Source of the DNA: Ruminococcus sp. Phil11
Lineage (GTDB): Bacteria > Bacillota > Clostridia > Oscillospirales > Ruminococcaceae
DNA length: 64,000 bases
Reading direction: 5' to 3'
Assembly: GCA_001940925.1 (NCBI GenBank)
Contig: MSGZ01000035.1
Location: forward strand, 1 to 64,000
Below the pieces are notes generated by a model. It saw nothing but the letters and a program-made list of their open reading frames with translations, was not told the DNA's origin and did not search any database. The position numbers were made by a program, and so were the translations under genes. Below, in pieces: positions 7,499-16,262 of the stretch (positions are counted from its first letter, which is position 1; the number at the start of each line of letters is the position of its first letter).

Positions 7499-8770
7499 TC
7501 ACCTCCTGTTGAGAGTATCGCCGCGCCGGAGCGACACCGCAAAGAACGCATCCTCGGGCGGCGTGTCAAGGACGGTCGCCACAAAGTAGCGGATATCGTC
7601 CATTGCGTGGTCGGATTCCTTGACGGGCGCATCCTTTGCGGCGTGCTCGTCCCAGACGTAGAGCGAAAACTCCCGGAGCGCATCTCTGCAGGTGCTGCTG
7701 AACCGGAGCTCGCCGTTCCGGAGCGCGTCAGCGGTCCTGCGGATGCCGGTCAGCACATCGTTCTTCGCCGGAACGACCGGGAACCGTCCGTGCCTGCGGA
7801 TGCAGGCGATGAAGCTTGCCGCGGACGGATCGACGATGACCTGCGCGATGTCCCTGTCACCGGCAAGCTGTTCGAGTGCCGCGTAGTGCTCCTCGTCGGT
7901 GCGGGTCAGACCCGTTTTGCGGGAATCGTAGTAGCTTTCACGGATGCGGTACCAGACCCCGCGGCACAGTCCCCATAGCCCGAAGGACGCGGGGTTGACC
8001 GTGCCGTAATCGCAGGAAATGACGTACCGTTCCGCCGGTGCGGGGATCTCCGCGATGTGAACGCCCGCATCGAACATCGGATAGACAAGCCCCTGCGCGG
8101 AGACCCACTCGCCCTTGATGTACCGCTGATAGAACGCGCCCTGATAGAAGCGTTCGTAGCGTTTGCGGATCGTCGGGGTCAGCGAGCGGTTGTCGTCCAT
8201 GGTGAAGTGGAGATACAGCGCATGTTTCTCGCGTCTCCGGAGGATCCATTCGCGGTAAAACCAGTGCGAGGGCTTATCGGGATTGCAGGAGAACCAGATC
8301 TTCGAGCCGGGCACGGAGCATCTTGCAAGTGCCTGATCGACGAAGGAACGCGGCATGAGCGCGACCTCATCCAGCAGGACACCCGCAAGCGTGATTCCCT
8401 GGATCAGCGAAGCAGAGGCCTCATCCTTGCCGCCGAAGCAGTAGAAGCGGTTGGTGTGTCCGGAAAAGGTGACGTCAGCGTAGCCGCAGCTCGGTTTGTC
8501 ATTGATCTGAAAACCGAGTGCTTTCAGGTGCGGCATGACCGGCAGCAGGAGATTTCTCCGGAGTGCGCTGCGCGTTTTGCCGCAGAGGGCGAAGCTCTGC
8601 TGATGAAAGCAGGAGCACGCCCAGAACATGAAACCGATCGCGAGTGCAGTTGTTTTGCCGGAGCGCACCGCGCCGTCGCAGATAATTGCGTCATAATGCT
8701 TTGTGTCAGGATTCTTCCACCACGCCATCGCAAGACGCTGCTTCCGGGAAAAGGGAGCCGTCAGCTTCAC
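7499..8770 (-). CDS. terL: Terminase large subunit
   Basis: A 423-residue packaging ATPase and nuclease. The Walker A motif GAVRSGKT is at about residues 33-40 and Walker B VLLDE at about 131-135, followed by an RNase-H-like nuclease domain with its first acidic residue in SCDYGT (about Asp254) and a late acidic pair in DHAMDDI. This matches PBSX-type terminases of Firmicutes phages. The start is a GTG about 10 bases after ggggagg and overlaps the small subunit gene by 65 bp. All recognisable catalytic motifs are intact, so the motor could be functional. Confidence 0.92.
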   Translation of the reverse strand: MKLTAPFSRKQRLAMAWWKNPDTKHYDAIICDGAVRSGKTTALAIGFMFWACSCFHQQSFALCGKTRSALRRNLLLPVMPHLKALGFQINDKPSCGYADVTFSGHTNRFYCFGGKDEASASLIQGITLAGVLLDEVALMPRSFVDQALARCSVPGSKIWFSCNPDKPSHWFYREWILRRREKHALYLHFTMDDNRSLTPTIRKRYERFYQGAFYQRYIKGEWVSAQGLVYPMFDAGVHIAEIPAPAERYVISCDYGTVNPASFGLWGLCRGVWYRIRESYYDSRKTGLTRTDEEHYAALEQLAGDRDIAQVIVDPSAASFIACIRRHGRFPVVPAKNDVLTGIRRTADALRNGELRFSSTCRDALREFSLYVWDEHAAKDAPVKESDHAMDDIRYFVATVLDTPPEDAFFAVSLRRGDTLNRR

Positions 8771-9245
8771 AGTCGTTCACCTCCCCCTGCAGGGCAGCGA
8801 GCAGGGATTCGGCCGCCTGTTCGGATTCGGCTTCCGCCGCGCATTCGAGCAGCTTTTCCATCGCGCGCTGGCGGTCAGCGAGCTTGACCTCAAAGCCGTT
8901 GCGGTCATGCTTGATCGAAACGACATGAAAGAGGTCGAGCGCACGGAGGGCATCGTCGGAGATCTCCTCCGTAAATGCGAGCTTTGCGGCATCGTTCGCG
9001 GCACCGAAGGCGAGCCTTGCGAGCCCGGCGATGACGAGGCTGCGGAGGGGGAGCGGGGGTTCCGCGGCAAGCTTTTTCAGATAGCTGCGGCAGTAGGCGG
9101 AATGGAGGAGCTCGAGCCCGTCCTGTTCCGCGGTATCGGGCGGACAGCCGGCACGGATCGCGGCCTCGGCGGGATTGCCGAGCGCGAGGTACCAGCGGCA
9201 GAAGGGAATGCGTTTGCCTTTGTAGGGGTCATTTTTACTGCGCAA
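8706..9245 (-). CDS. terS: Terminase small subunit
   Basis: A 179-residue DNA-recognition subunit. The N-terminal region (FCRWYLALGNPAEAAIRAGC, then a helix before LKKLAA) is the helix-turn-helix typical of small terminases, and the C-terminal part is an acidic, Ala/Glu-rich helix for oligomerisation. It is first in the phage-derived operon and overlaps the large subunit gene. The start is a TTG with aggag 11 bases upstream; no in-frame ATG gives the N-terminus of the family. It would choose the DNA to be packaged. Confidence 0.8.
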   Translation of the reverse strand: MRSKNDPYKGKRIPFCRWYLALGNPAEAAIRAGCPPDTAEQDGLELLHSAYCRSYLKKLAAEPPLPLRSLVIAGLARLAFGAANDAAKLAFTEEISDDALRALDLFHVVSIKHDRNGFEVKLADRQRAMEKLLECAAEAESEQAAESLLAALQGEVNDCEADGSLFPEAASCDGVVEES

Positions 9246-9328
9246 GAGTTGACCGTCTCCTTTCCGGATTGGATTGATGACTGACTGCGGGGGAACAGCA
9301 TGTCATCTGTAAGGGGTGCAGAAAACGC

Positions 9329-9358
9329 AAAAAGTTGCACGTTTCAGTGCAACTTTTC
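9329..9358. terminator. Hairpin upstream of the terminase operon
   Basis: A 12-bp stem (aaaagttgcac / gtgcaactttt) with a six-base loop and T-rich ends on both strands. On the minus strand it lies about 85 bp before the terminase start, so it may insulate or attenuate that operon. Confidence 0.6.
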
Positions 9359-9822
9359 GAGAAATAATTTGTATTTAACTTTTATATCAGCAAATTCCCG
9401 CACATATTAAGCGCAGCATTTTTAGCTTTCTGTATGCATGATCGTGTCAGATGATACCATTCAGCATCCCGCAGTCAATGGGGTCATCTCCCGTCAGCCG
9501 TTATTCACTCGTCACTTCTCCTCGCACTGAAGCCCGCCGGCGCGGAGCCCGCGCTGGCATTTTCCTCCGGGGGCGGGGAGCGGACATCTCCCAACATTCG
9601 CAACACACGCCGCTAAAGCGGCTTCTTTGGCTTTACTTCTCCCCGCACTTTTTAGTGAATAGTGAATAACGAATAATGAAAAGTGAACAGTGCAGATTGA
9701 CGGCACATAATTACAGGATTCGACATACAATATACCACACCCCGCGATTAAACCGCCTCATTTCCGGACAGACTAACCGCAGGCACCCCCGTGCCAAGCG
9801 AAACGAAAGGAAGCATCCAGAT
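9359..9822. repeat. Intergenic region with family-2 and att-cactttt-type repeats
   Basis: No gene is supported here. About 9500-9650 holds the GC-rich words cattttcctccggg and gcggcttctttggcttt seen at 5955 and 21540. At 9654-9689 is a 36-bp stretch related to the gttattcacttttcattcttc repeats at 21154 and 21466, here in reverse orientation. The last 100 bp lead into mazF without a clear antitoxin gene. Confidence 0.7.
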
Positions 9823-10218
9823 ATGCAGACAGTCAGACGCGGCGAGATCTACTACGCCGATCTAAGCCCGGTCGTCGGCTCGGAGCAGGGCGGCATCCGT
9901 CCGGTGCTCATCATCCAGAACGACGTCGGCAACCGATTCAGCCCCACCGTCATCGCAGCGGCGATCACGAGCCGCCGGGACAAAGCCCGCCTCCCGACCC
10001 ATATCCCGCTCTGCGCCGCCGGCTGCGGCCTCACAAAGGACAGCGTCATCCTCCTTGAGCAGATCCGCACGATCGACAAGCAGCGGCTGCGGGAATGCAT
10101 GGGCGGCATCCCGCATGAGGTGATGAAGCAGGTCGATCATGCACTGGAGATCAGCTTCGGCCTGATCCCCCGCCCGCGCAGAGCAGTCCAGCCGAGAGCC
10201 GCCGAGCCTGCGCAGTAA
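9823..10218 (+). CDS. mazF: MazF/PemK-type endoribonuclease toxin
   Basis: A 131-residue protein beginning [20 protein letters not shown]. Family motifs are the RGEIYYADL strand, the [15 protein letters not shown] segment, the TVIAAAITS strand and the LEQIRTIDK region that forms the RNA-cleaving pocket. MazF toxins cut single-stranded RNA at short sites and are held by a MazE antitoxin, usually encoded immediately upstream. None is visible in the 570 bp upstream or in the downstream gene. The ATG follows a weak ribosome site (gaaagga...). The C-terminal 15 residues (Arg/Pro/Ala-rich) extend past the usual family end. Confidence 0.88.
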   Translation: MQTVRRGEIYYADLSPVVGSEQGGIRPVLIIQNDVGNRFSPTVIAAAITSRRDKARLPTHIPLCAAGCGLTKDSVILLEQIRTIDKQRLRECMGGIPHEVMKQVDHALEISFGLIPRPRRAVQPRAAEPAQ

Positions 10219-10240
10219 GCCCCGCCGCAAAAAATGCAGC

Positions 10241-10268
10241 TTGACAATTACCGAAAAAGTGGTATAAT
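10241..10268 (+). promoter_or_regulatory. Sigma-A-type promoter for the first cyclophilin-like gene
   Basis: TTGACA, 16-bp spacer, TATAAT, about 50 bp before the ATG of the gene at 10320. Confidence 0.8.
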
Positions 10269-10319
10269 AGAAAAGTATCTGCAATCCGCCCAAACGTGCA
10301 TACTGTAAGGAATGATAAC

Positions 10320-11147
10320 ATGAGATTGAAAGGTCCGGCACCGCAGCAGCAAAAACCGAAGGTCGTCAAGGGACTTCTGATTGTCCTGACCATAACCATG
10401 CTGAGCTCCTTCGGACTGGGGCTCTGGTCGTCTCTGGCCTCCGGCTATTCCGCCGTCCTCCGGGACGAGGATATCGCGATGATCCAGCTTGACGCGCCGC
10501 AGTCCGGGCAGAAGGCAGCAATCGTGCACACCTCGCTCGGAGACATGCAGTTCACGCTGTATCCGGAGGAATGTCCGCAGACCGTCGAAAACTTCTGCAG
10601 CCTCGCGGAAAGCGGATATTATAATGATACCTATGTGTTCGAGCTTGCGCCTTCCGTATTTTTTGCGGCAGGTGCGGCGACCGCTGCGGGCGATCTGCCG
10701 GCGGGGAAGGAAGGCAGTCCGCAGGAGCGCATCCCGCAGGAGCTTTCCCCGAAGCTGTGGCCGTTCCGCGGTGCGCTCTGCGCGATGCAGACAACGACGG
10801 AGGGCGGCTTCTGGAAAACGCTGACGAAAACGCAGGAGACCTATACAGGCAGCCGGTTCCTCGTCTGCAACTCGATCGAGATGACCGAGGAGATCGAGGA
10901 GGGGCTCCGCTCCGTCAGCAGCGACGCGATGAAGCAGGTCGGAGAAGCGTTCATTGAAAAGGGCGGCATCCCGAATTACGCGCAGCAGCTGACCGTGTTC
11001 GGGCAGCTGACCGACGGCTTTGATGTGCTCGATGCGATCACCGGCGCAGAGGTCGGCGACAGCGAGACTGTCGCGGACGGCGTGGACGTCACCCGCCCGA
11101 AGGATGAGATCAGGATCAATTCCGTCGAGATCGTGACGCTTCCGTGA
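10320..11147 (+). CDS. Membrane-anchored cyclophilin-like protein, degenerate active site
   Basis: A 275-residue protein with one N-terminal membrane segment (about residues 18-40), then an extracytoplasmic cyclophilin-type domain: AAIVHTSLGDMQFTLYPEEC and QTVENFCSLAESGYYND match the family start closely. Where an active cyclophilin has FHRVI..FMIQGGD, this protein reads FELAPSVFFAAGAA, so the catalytic Arg and substrate pocket are missing. It is probably a non-catalytic paralogue of the intact protein encoded next at 11419. The start is chosen from a ribosome site (aagga) before an ATG that begins the positively charged N-terminus. Confidence 0.75.
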   Translation: MRLKGPAPQQQKPKVVKGLLIVLTITMLSSFGLGLWSSLASGYSAVLRDEDIAMIQLDAPQSGQKAAIVHTSLGDMQFTLYPEECPQTVENFCSLAESGYYNDTYVFELAPSVFFAAGAATAAGDLPAGKEGSPQERIPQELSPKLWPFRGALCAMQTTTEGGFWKTLTKTQETYTGSRFLVCNSIEMTEEIEEGLRSVSSDAMKQVGEAFIEKGGIPNYAQQLTVFGQLTDGFDVLDAITGAEVGDSETVADGVDVTRPKDEIRINSVEIVTLP

Positions 11148-11221
11148 GCGGTTCCGGGGGTATTTTGAAGCAGACAACGGATTTCAACCGTGAAATAATT
11201 TGTTTTGTGCATTATTTTGAA

Positions 11222-11258
11222 ACAGAACGCTGAAAATGCAAGCGTTTTCTGTGTTTTG
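11222..11258 (+). terminator. Intrinsic terminator
   Basis: An imperfect stem (acagaacgct / agcgttttctgt) followed by a T-rich stretch, between the two cyclophilin genes. It separates them into two transcripts. Confidence 0.6.
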
Positions 11259-11323
11259 ACATAAATCATTACTTGTGTAACGATTTTTTCTTGGAAAAAG
11301 ATGACAGAATTGTAAATTTTCAC

Positions 11324-11352
11324 TTTACAAATAGCAAAAAACGTGCTATAAT
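11324..11352 (+). promoter_or_regulatory. Sigma-A-type promoter for the second cyclophilin gene
   Basis: TTTACA, 17-bp spacer, TATAAT, about 65 bp upstream of the ATG at 11419. The leader is AT-rich. Confidence 0.75.
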
Positions 11353-11418
11353 ATACTTAAACTTGAGCGCAGTGTGCCTGAGTGCGCCCCTGCGAGACCG
11401 AAACAGGGAGTTTTTACA

Positions 11419-12234
11419 ATGCAGAAAAGACTTCTGGCTGCAGCCGTTCTGTGCTGCTGCACGGCGGTCATGATGATGACTGCGTGCGAGAAAAAGCATG
11501 TCGTGCTGGATCCCGATGTGATGGAGCAGAATGCCGTCGATTTCGGAGAAGGCGGCAGTCTGAATTATACGATGCCCGAAAAGGGCGAGGAGATCGTCGT
11601 GATGACGATCGAGAATTACGGCGATGTGAAGATCCGCCTGTTCCCGGAGCAGTCCCCGAAGGGCGTGGAAAACTTCACCAAGCTGGTCAGAGAAGGCTAT
11701 TACGATGAGCTGATCTTTCACCGCGTGATCGACGGCTTCATGATTCAGGGCGGCGACCCGAAGGGCAACGGCACCGGCGGCATTGACGCATGGGGCAGCT
11801 CTGTCGGATTTGAACAGACGCTTTCGCCGCGGCTCAATCATGTGACCGGCGCGGTTTCCTATGCAGTCGGTCAGGATAAAATGAACAAATCGCAGTTCTT
11901 TATCGTCACCGGCACCATTCCCGAAGCAGAATATTTTTCCCAGCTGAATGCAATGGGTTATACGTTTACCCCGCAGATCCAGAGCCTCTATGAGGCAGTC
12001 GGCGGCACGCCGCATCTGGACGGTCAGCACGAGATCTTCGGCCAGGTCTTTGACGGCATGGAGTATGTGCTCGACATTCAGAAGGTGCCGACGGACGAGA
12101 ACGATAAGCCGAAGTCTGCGGTGCGGATCGAAAAGGCGGTCGTCACACAGTATGACGGCGCGGCACCGCATTGGCTCAATGCGGAGGGCGGAGCAATCAC
12201 AGGAGACTCCGCCGGATTACAAGATGAAGGATGA
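11419..12234 (+). CDS. Peptidyl-prolyl cis-trans isomerase lipoprotein (cyclophilin)
   Basis: A 271-residue lipoprotein: signal peptide with lipobox (MMMTAC, Cys about 23), then a complete cyclophilin domain. VVMTIENYGDVKIRLFPEQS, the catalytic FHRVIDGFMIQGGDPKGNGTGG block (Arg included), MNKSQFFIVTG and a closing HEIFGQVFDGMEYVLDIQKV strand are all present. It would catalyse proline isomerisation during folding of exported proteins outside the membrane. The insert between FFIVTG and HLDGQHEIFG is longer than in small cyclophilins, as in other Clostridial forms. The ATG follows agggag; an upstream in-frame start lacks a ribosome site. Confidence 0.9.
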   Translation: MQKRLLAAAVLCCCTAVMMMTACEKKHVVLDPDVMEQNAVDFGEGGSLNYTMPEKGEEIVVMTIENYGDVKIRLFPEQSPKGVENFTKLVREGYYDELIFHRVIDGFMIQGGDPKGNGTGGIDAWGSSVGFEQTLSPRLNHVTGAVSYAVGQDKMNKSQFFIVTGTIPEAEYFSQLNAMGYTFTPQIQSLYEAVGGTPHLDGQHEIFGQVFDGMEYVLDIQKVPTDENDKPKSAVRIEKAVVTQYDGAAPHWLNAEGGAITGDSAGLQDEG

Positions 12235-12343
12235 TGGAGTCATTTTGGAAACGGAAAAGATTGCAGTGTCCGAAACAAATAAAAAAAACGGGGCACTGCG
12301 TGAATCCATACAATTACAATGTGAGGAACAAGGAGAACATGCC

Positions 12344-13654
12344 GTGAAGACACCGAACAAATTTGTCATCAAAGGCGGACGGGCACTGCGCGGAGAGGTC
12401 GAGATCAGCGGCGCGAAAAATGCGGTCGTGGCAATCCTGCCGGCAGCAATTCTGGCAGATGAGCCGTGCATCGTGGAGAACGTGCCGGAGATCAGTGATG
12501 TGGATATCTGCTTTGATATTCTGCGGGAGCTCGGTGCGACCGTGAAATATCTGGCCCCGCATACCTATGAGATCGACACCCGCGGCGTCAGGAGTTACTG
12601 CGTCCCGTATGAAAAAGCGAGAAAAATGCGTGCGTCCTATTATTTCATGGGTGCACTGCTCGGAAAATTCGGATACTGCCGCGTTTCGATGCCCGGCGGA
12701 TGTCCGCTCGGCGACCGCCCGATCGACCAGCACCTGAAGGCGTTTGCCAAGCTGGGCGCAACCTGCAAGGTTGACCGCGGCATGGTCGATATCACCACGC
12801 AGAACGGTCTGAAGGGCAACCAGATCTTCTTCGACTGCGTAACGGTCGGCGCGACGATGAACGCGATCCTTGCCGCTGTCAAGGCGGACGGCCTGACGAT
12901 CATCGAGAACGCCGCAAAGGAGCCGCATATCGTCGATCTTGCGAGTTTCCTGAACTCCATGGGCGCAGAGATCATGGGCGCAGGCACCGATACGATCAAG
13001 ATCCGCGGCGTGAAATATCTCCGCGGTACCAGCTATGCCGTCATTCCGGATCAGATCGAGGCCGGCACTTATATGGTCGCTGCTGCTGCGACCGGCGGCA
13101 ATGTGCTTGTCAAGAACGTGATTCCGAAGCATCTGGAATCCATTATCAGCGTCATGGAAAAGATCGGCGTGAAGATCGAGCAGTTCGACGACGCCGTGCG
13201 TGTTTCCGTGGACGGCCCGCTCGTCAAGACGAGCATCAAGACGCGCCCGCATCCGGGCTTCCCGACTGACATGCAGCCGCAGATCTCTGCACTGCTCTGT
13301 CTGGCGGAGGGCACCAGCATGATCAAGGAGGGCGTCTCCGAGCAGCGGTTCCAGTATGTTGATGAGCTGCGCAGAATGGGCGCGGATATTCAGGTGGACG
13401 GCAAGGTCGCGGTCATCGAGGGCACGGGCTCTCTGACGGGTGCACCGGTCAAAGCCTGCGACCTGCGTGCGGGTGCGGCGCTGATGATCGCCGGACTGGC
13501 TGCACAGGGCGTCACAACGATCGAGGAGATTTTCCATATCGAGCGCGGCTATGAGGATATGGCGGGCAAGCTGCGGGCACTCGGCGCAGAGATCGAAAAG
13601 TGCGCGATCACGCAGAATGAGCATGTCCCGCATCAGGAGCAGGACGCAGTTTAA
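12344..13654 (+). CDS. murA: UDP-N-acetylglucosamine 1-carboxyvinyltransferase
   Basis: Transfers enolpyruvate from PEP to UDP-GlcNAc, the first committed step of peptidoglycan synthesis, in the cytoplasm. The 436-residue length fits the family. Key residues: Lys25 and Asn26 in SGAKNA near the start, the catalytic cysteine Cys120 in MPGGCPLGDRPIDQH, and the HPGFPTDMQPQ loop that binds the nucleotide. The start is a GTG 8 bases after aaggaga; an ATG-initiated extension upstream reads through the preceding lipoprotein gene in another frame and is rejected. The retained Cys suggests sensitivity to fosfomycin-type inhibition. Confidence 0.96.
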   Translation: MKTPNKFVIKGGRALRGEVEISGAKNAVVAILPAAILADEPCIVENVPEISDVDICFDILRELGATVKYLAPHTYEIDTRGVRSYCVPYEKARKMRASYYFMGALLGKFGYCRVSMPGGCPLGDRPIDQHLKAFAKLGATCKVDRGMVDITTQNGLKGNQIFFDCVTVGATMNAILAAVKADGLTIIENAAKEPHIVDLASFLNSMGAEIMGAGTDTIKIRGVKYLRGTSYAVIPDQIEAGTYMVAAAATGGNVLVKNVIPKHLESIISVMEKIGVKIEQFDDAVRVSVDGPLVKTSIKTRPHPGFPTDMQPQISALLCLAEGTSMIKEGVSEQRFQYVDELRRMGADIQVDGKVAVIEGTGSLTGAPVKACDLRAGAALMIAGLAAQGVTTIEEIFHIERGYEDMAGKLRALGAEIEKCAITQNEHVPHQEQDAV

Positions 13655-13710
13655 GAGAAGGAACTCCGTCCGGACCGCGGGAGCACTCAAGGCAATCTGA
13701 ACACACGACG

Positions 13711-13745
13711 AAAGGACGCTGATGCTGAGATTGGCGTCCTTTTTG
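13711..13745 (+). terminator. Intrinsic terminator after murA
   Basis: Stem aaaggacgc / gcgtccttt with 14-base loop and a run of five Ts. Confidence 0.85.
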
Positions 13746-13810
13746 ATACGGGCAGAGATTCCCCTGCCGCACTGAAAGCATACCCGACAGCATCATGAAA
13801 GGAGACAGTC

Positions 13811-14464
13811 ATGGCAGAACAAAAAAGCACAGCAAAGGGCAAAACGATCGCATCTGCGATATTCTGGATCATTATTCTCGTTGCATATCTGGCCGCCCTG
13901 ATCTGGCTTGGACATACGAAAAGCAGGTTATATTTTGCGGGCTGCATCTGGCGCGTCAGCGATGCGAATCAGCTTGTGCTGATCGTGATCTGGATAACTG
14001 AGATCTTCCGCCGCATCCGGAATATCCGAAAGACCGATGATCCGGAGCTGAAGCAGGAACGCATCCGCTCGTGCCGGAAGTACGGCATTTTCGTCGGGAT
14101 CCTGGCGGTGCTGTTCATCGCTGTCATCGGAATGACGTTTTCGGATTACCGGAAAACGCAGTTTGCGGTGCTCGGCAATGACCCGAACCGCGCCATCCTG
14201 CTGCAGGAGGACGAATACGGCAGCTTCATCCATGTCTATACGAAAAAGGGCATCCTCATCCGGCCGGAGGACGAGGTCAAGCTGGTGATCTACAAAAATT
14301 CGCACGTTATCAGAGATGCACAGTACACATGGGAGTCTGACGGCAAAACCGTGACCGTGCGGTTTGAGACCGGCGGTCTTGCAGACGGCTTCGGCTGGGA
14401 CGAAAACGCCGGAACTCCCGCCCCGCCGGAGATCATCGAAAAGGTGTATACACTTCCGGCGTAA
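13811..14464 (+). CDS. Membrane protein of unknown function
   Basis: A 217-residue protein with three hydrophobic segments (about residues 16-35, 50-66 and 92-112), a short basic cytoplasmic loop (RRIRNIRK) and a C-terminal soluble domain of about 100 residues with beta-rich patterning (FIHVYTKKGILIRPEDEVKL). The start has a ribosome site (aaaggaga). No family is recognised. The gene stands alone between two terminators; its stop codon TAA abuts the palindromic repeat at 14459. Confidence 0.8.
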   Translation: MAEQKSTAKGKTIASAIFWIIILVAYLAALIWLGHTKSRLYFAGCIWRVSDANQLVLIVIWITEIFRRIRNIRKTDDPELKQERIRSCRKYGIFVGILAVLFIAVIGMTFSDYRKTQFAVLGNDPNRAILLQEDEYGSFIHVYTKKGILIRPEDEVKLVIYKNSHVIRDAQYTWESDGKTVTVRFETGGLADGFGWDENAGTPAPPEIIEKVYTLPA

Positions 14465-14503
14465 GCGGTATCGCTTCGCGATGATCCAGAATGGGCTGCG
14501 CAC
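14459..14503. repeat. REP-like palindromic element, truncated copy C
   Basis: Keeps the edge word (gcgtaagcggtatcgcttcg) and the gcttcgcgatgatcc palindrome of the 117-bp element at 4804, then diverges at the gaatgggctgcgc segment. As in copies A and B, the stop codon of a gene (TAA) is at the element edge. Confidence 0.65.
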
Positions 14504-14506
14504 AGC

Positions 14507-14547
14507 AAAATCCCGCTTCCCGAACACAATCCGGGAAGCGGGATTTT
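14507..14547. terminator. Strong bidirectional terminator
   Basis: Perfect 16-bp stem (aaaatcccgcttcccg and complement) with a short loop and A/T-rich ends, serving the convergent genes at 13811 and 14553. Confidence 0.9.
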
Positions 14548-14552
14548 CATCA

Positions 14553-16262
14553 TCACACTGTTGTCACGCCCTCCGGCGTAAACCGGAAGATGCGGTCGCA
14601 GATATCGAGTGCCGCCGGACGGTGCGTCACGATCAGCACTGTTTTATCGGTCATTTCGCGGAGATTGTCGAGCAGCTGACGCTCGGTCGCCTCATCGAGT
14701 GCGCTGGTCGCCTCGTCGAGCACGAGCACCGGGCTGCCGGAAAAGATCGCTCTTGCAACGGCAATGCGCTGCATCTGCCCCTCGGAGAGCCCTGTTCCGC
14801 GCTCGCCGAGCACGGTGTCCGCGCCCTGTTCCAGTGCATTAACGAACGCATCCGCACAGGCGATCTTCAGCGCGTGCTGGATCCGGTCATCATCGTTCAT
14901 CGCGTCAGGATCGGCAAAGGCAACGATCTCGCGGATCGTGCCGCGCATGAGCTGATTGCCCTGCGGCACATAGGCAAACAGCCTGTGCCATGCGCCGTCG
15001 AGGAGCTGCTCCCCGCCCCTGCAGGCGACATACCGCTCGCCGGTGTCCGGCTTGTAGACGCACATCAGCAGCTTCAATACCGTTGATTTGCCGCAGCCGC
15101 TCTGTCCGGTAAAGGCAGCGTACTCCCCTTTCCGCACCTCGAGAGAGATGTTCCGCAGCACCAGCGGCATATCCTCCTTGGACTGCTCCGTCACGGTATC
15201 CGTCGCCGCATAGTAAGTAAAATCGACATTCCGCAGCCCGAAGGCTTCCAGTTCTCCGTCGTAGCAGGCCAGAATATCATCAAGCGATTTCGTCTCGTTT
15301 TCGCAGTCCGGTTCAAAGGACTCGACCTCGATCAGACGCTCCGCGCTGGCCATGGTCGCGTAGTATTTCGGCAGATAGCCGGTGATATTGGAGAACGGCG
15401 CGCGGATCTGCGTGATGAGCTGCGTGACCGCCGTCAGCGTACCGAATGAGATCAGCCCGTGCAGAATGCCGTAGCCGCAGTAGCAGACGCCGATCAGATA
15501 CATGCCCTGCATACCGATCTGAAATCCGACATTCGTCATGACGGAAAAGTTGTTTTTCTTCATGCGGGCGGTCTTATGCGCCGCCATTTTCTCCGCCGCA
15601 GCGGATTCGGTCTGCTCCTCCGCCGCGAAGGTGCGCAGCATCATCAGCGAGCCGAGCCGTTCCTGCAGAAAGATGCGCAGTCTGCCGTCCGCCTCCTGGA
15701 TCCGTCTGTGCAGACGCTTCAGCGGCTTGCGGCAGAAATGCGTGATCAGCAGCACCGCGATGCCGACCGGCAGCAGGATCGCTGCAAACCGTCTGTCGAG
15801 CACGATCAGCATGACCGCCGCGCTGATCAGCTTGATCGCCATACCGAACACACCCGGCAGGATGTCGGTGAAATTCGTCGCGACGAGCTGACAGTCATTG
15901 GTCAGGCGGTTGAGCCACTCGCCGGAATGCACCGCACTGACCGCGCCGAAATCCCTTGTCAGGATGCTGTGAAAGAGCCGCCTTTTGAAGCGGTTTTCCA
16001 TGCCTGCGCGGCAGAGCTCATCCAGCCGGTACATCAATCCGTAAACTGTGATCTGTGCTGCTACCAGCGACACGATCAGCAGCACATTCCGGGTAAAACC
16101 GCTGTTGTCATGCTTCGTCGCACTGTCCACGATATTGCGCAGCAGCAGCGCGTAAAGCACGCCGGAGCCGCCGTAAGCACCGTTCAGGATCATGAGCAGC
16201 GCAACATAGAGCTTCTGCTTTCCCGTGACCTGCCAGAGCCATTTTATCGTTCCGTTTTTCAT
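14553..16262 (-). CDS. ABC exporter (fused membrane and ATPase domains)
   Basis: A 569-residue half-transporter: six membrane segments in the first 320 residues, then an ATPase with Walker A GQSGCGKST, signature TGLSEGQMQR and Walker B VLVLDEATSALD, plus the H-loop VTHRPAAL. The signature motif has Glu where Gly is common. It would act as a homodimer. It is the last gene of an operon (HPr-kinase-like, PqqD-like, S24/S26 peptidase, exporter) with 1-4 bp overlaps, so the likely cargo is a peptide processed by those proteins. There is no N-terminal peptidase C39 domain; the separate peptidase at 16262 could provide leader cleavage. Confidence 0.9.
   Translation of the reverse strand: MKNGTIKWLWQVTGKQKLYVALLMILNGAYGGSGVLYALLLRNIVDSATKHDNSGFTRNVLLIVSLVAAQITVYGLMYRLDELCRAGMENRFKRRLFHSILTRDFGAVSAVHSGEWLNRLTNDCQLVATNFTDILPGVFGMAIKLISAAVMLIVLDRRFAAILLPVGIAVLLITHFCRKPLKRLHRRIQEADGRLRIFLQERLGSLMMLRTFAAEEQTESAAAEKMAAHKTARMKKNNFSVMTNVGFQIGMQGMYLIGVCYCGYGILHGLISFGTLTAVTQLITQIRAPFSNITGYLPKYYATMASAERLIEVESFEPDCENETKSLDDILACYDGELEAFGLRNVDFTYYAATDTVTEQSKEDMPLVLRNISLEVRKGEYAAFTGQSGCGKSTVLKLLMCVYKPDTGERYVACRGGEQLLDGAWHRLFAYVPQGNQLMRGTIREIVAFADPDAMNDDDRIQHALKIACADAFVNALEQGADTVLGERGTGLSEGQMQRIAVARAIFSGSPVLVLDEATSALDEATERQLLDNLREMTDKTVLIVTHRPAALDICDRIFRFTPEGVTTV

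Noticed and set aside
11948..12343. N-terminal extension of MurA by about 130 codons
   Set aside because: The extension overlaps the PPIase gene in another frame and is Arg/Ser-rich; the GTG at 12344 with aaggaga gives the family N-terminus.
12314..13690. 458-codon minus-strand frame opposite murA
   Set aside because: Shadow of a highly conserved enzyme gene; no start signal.
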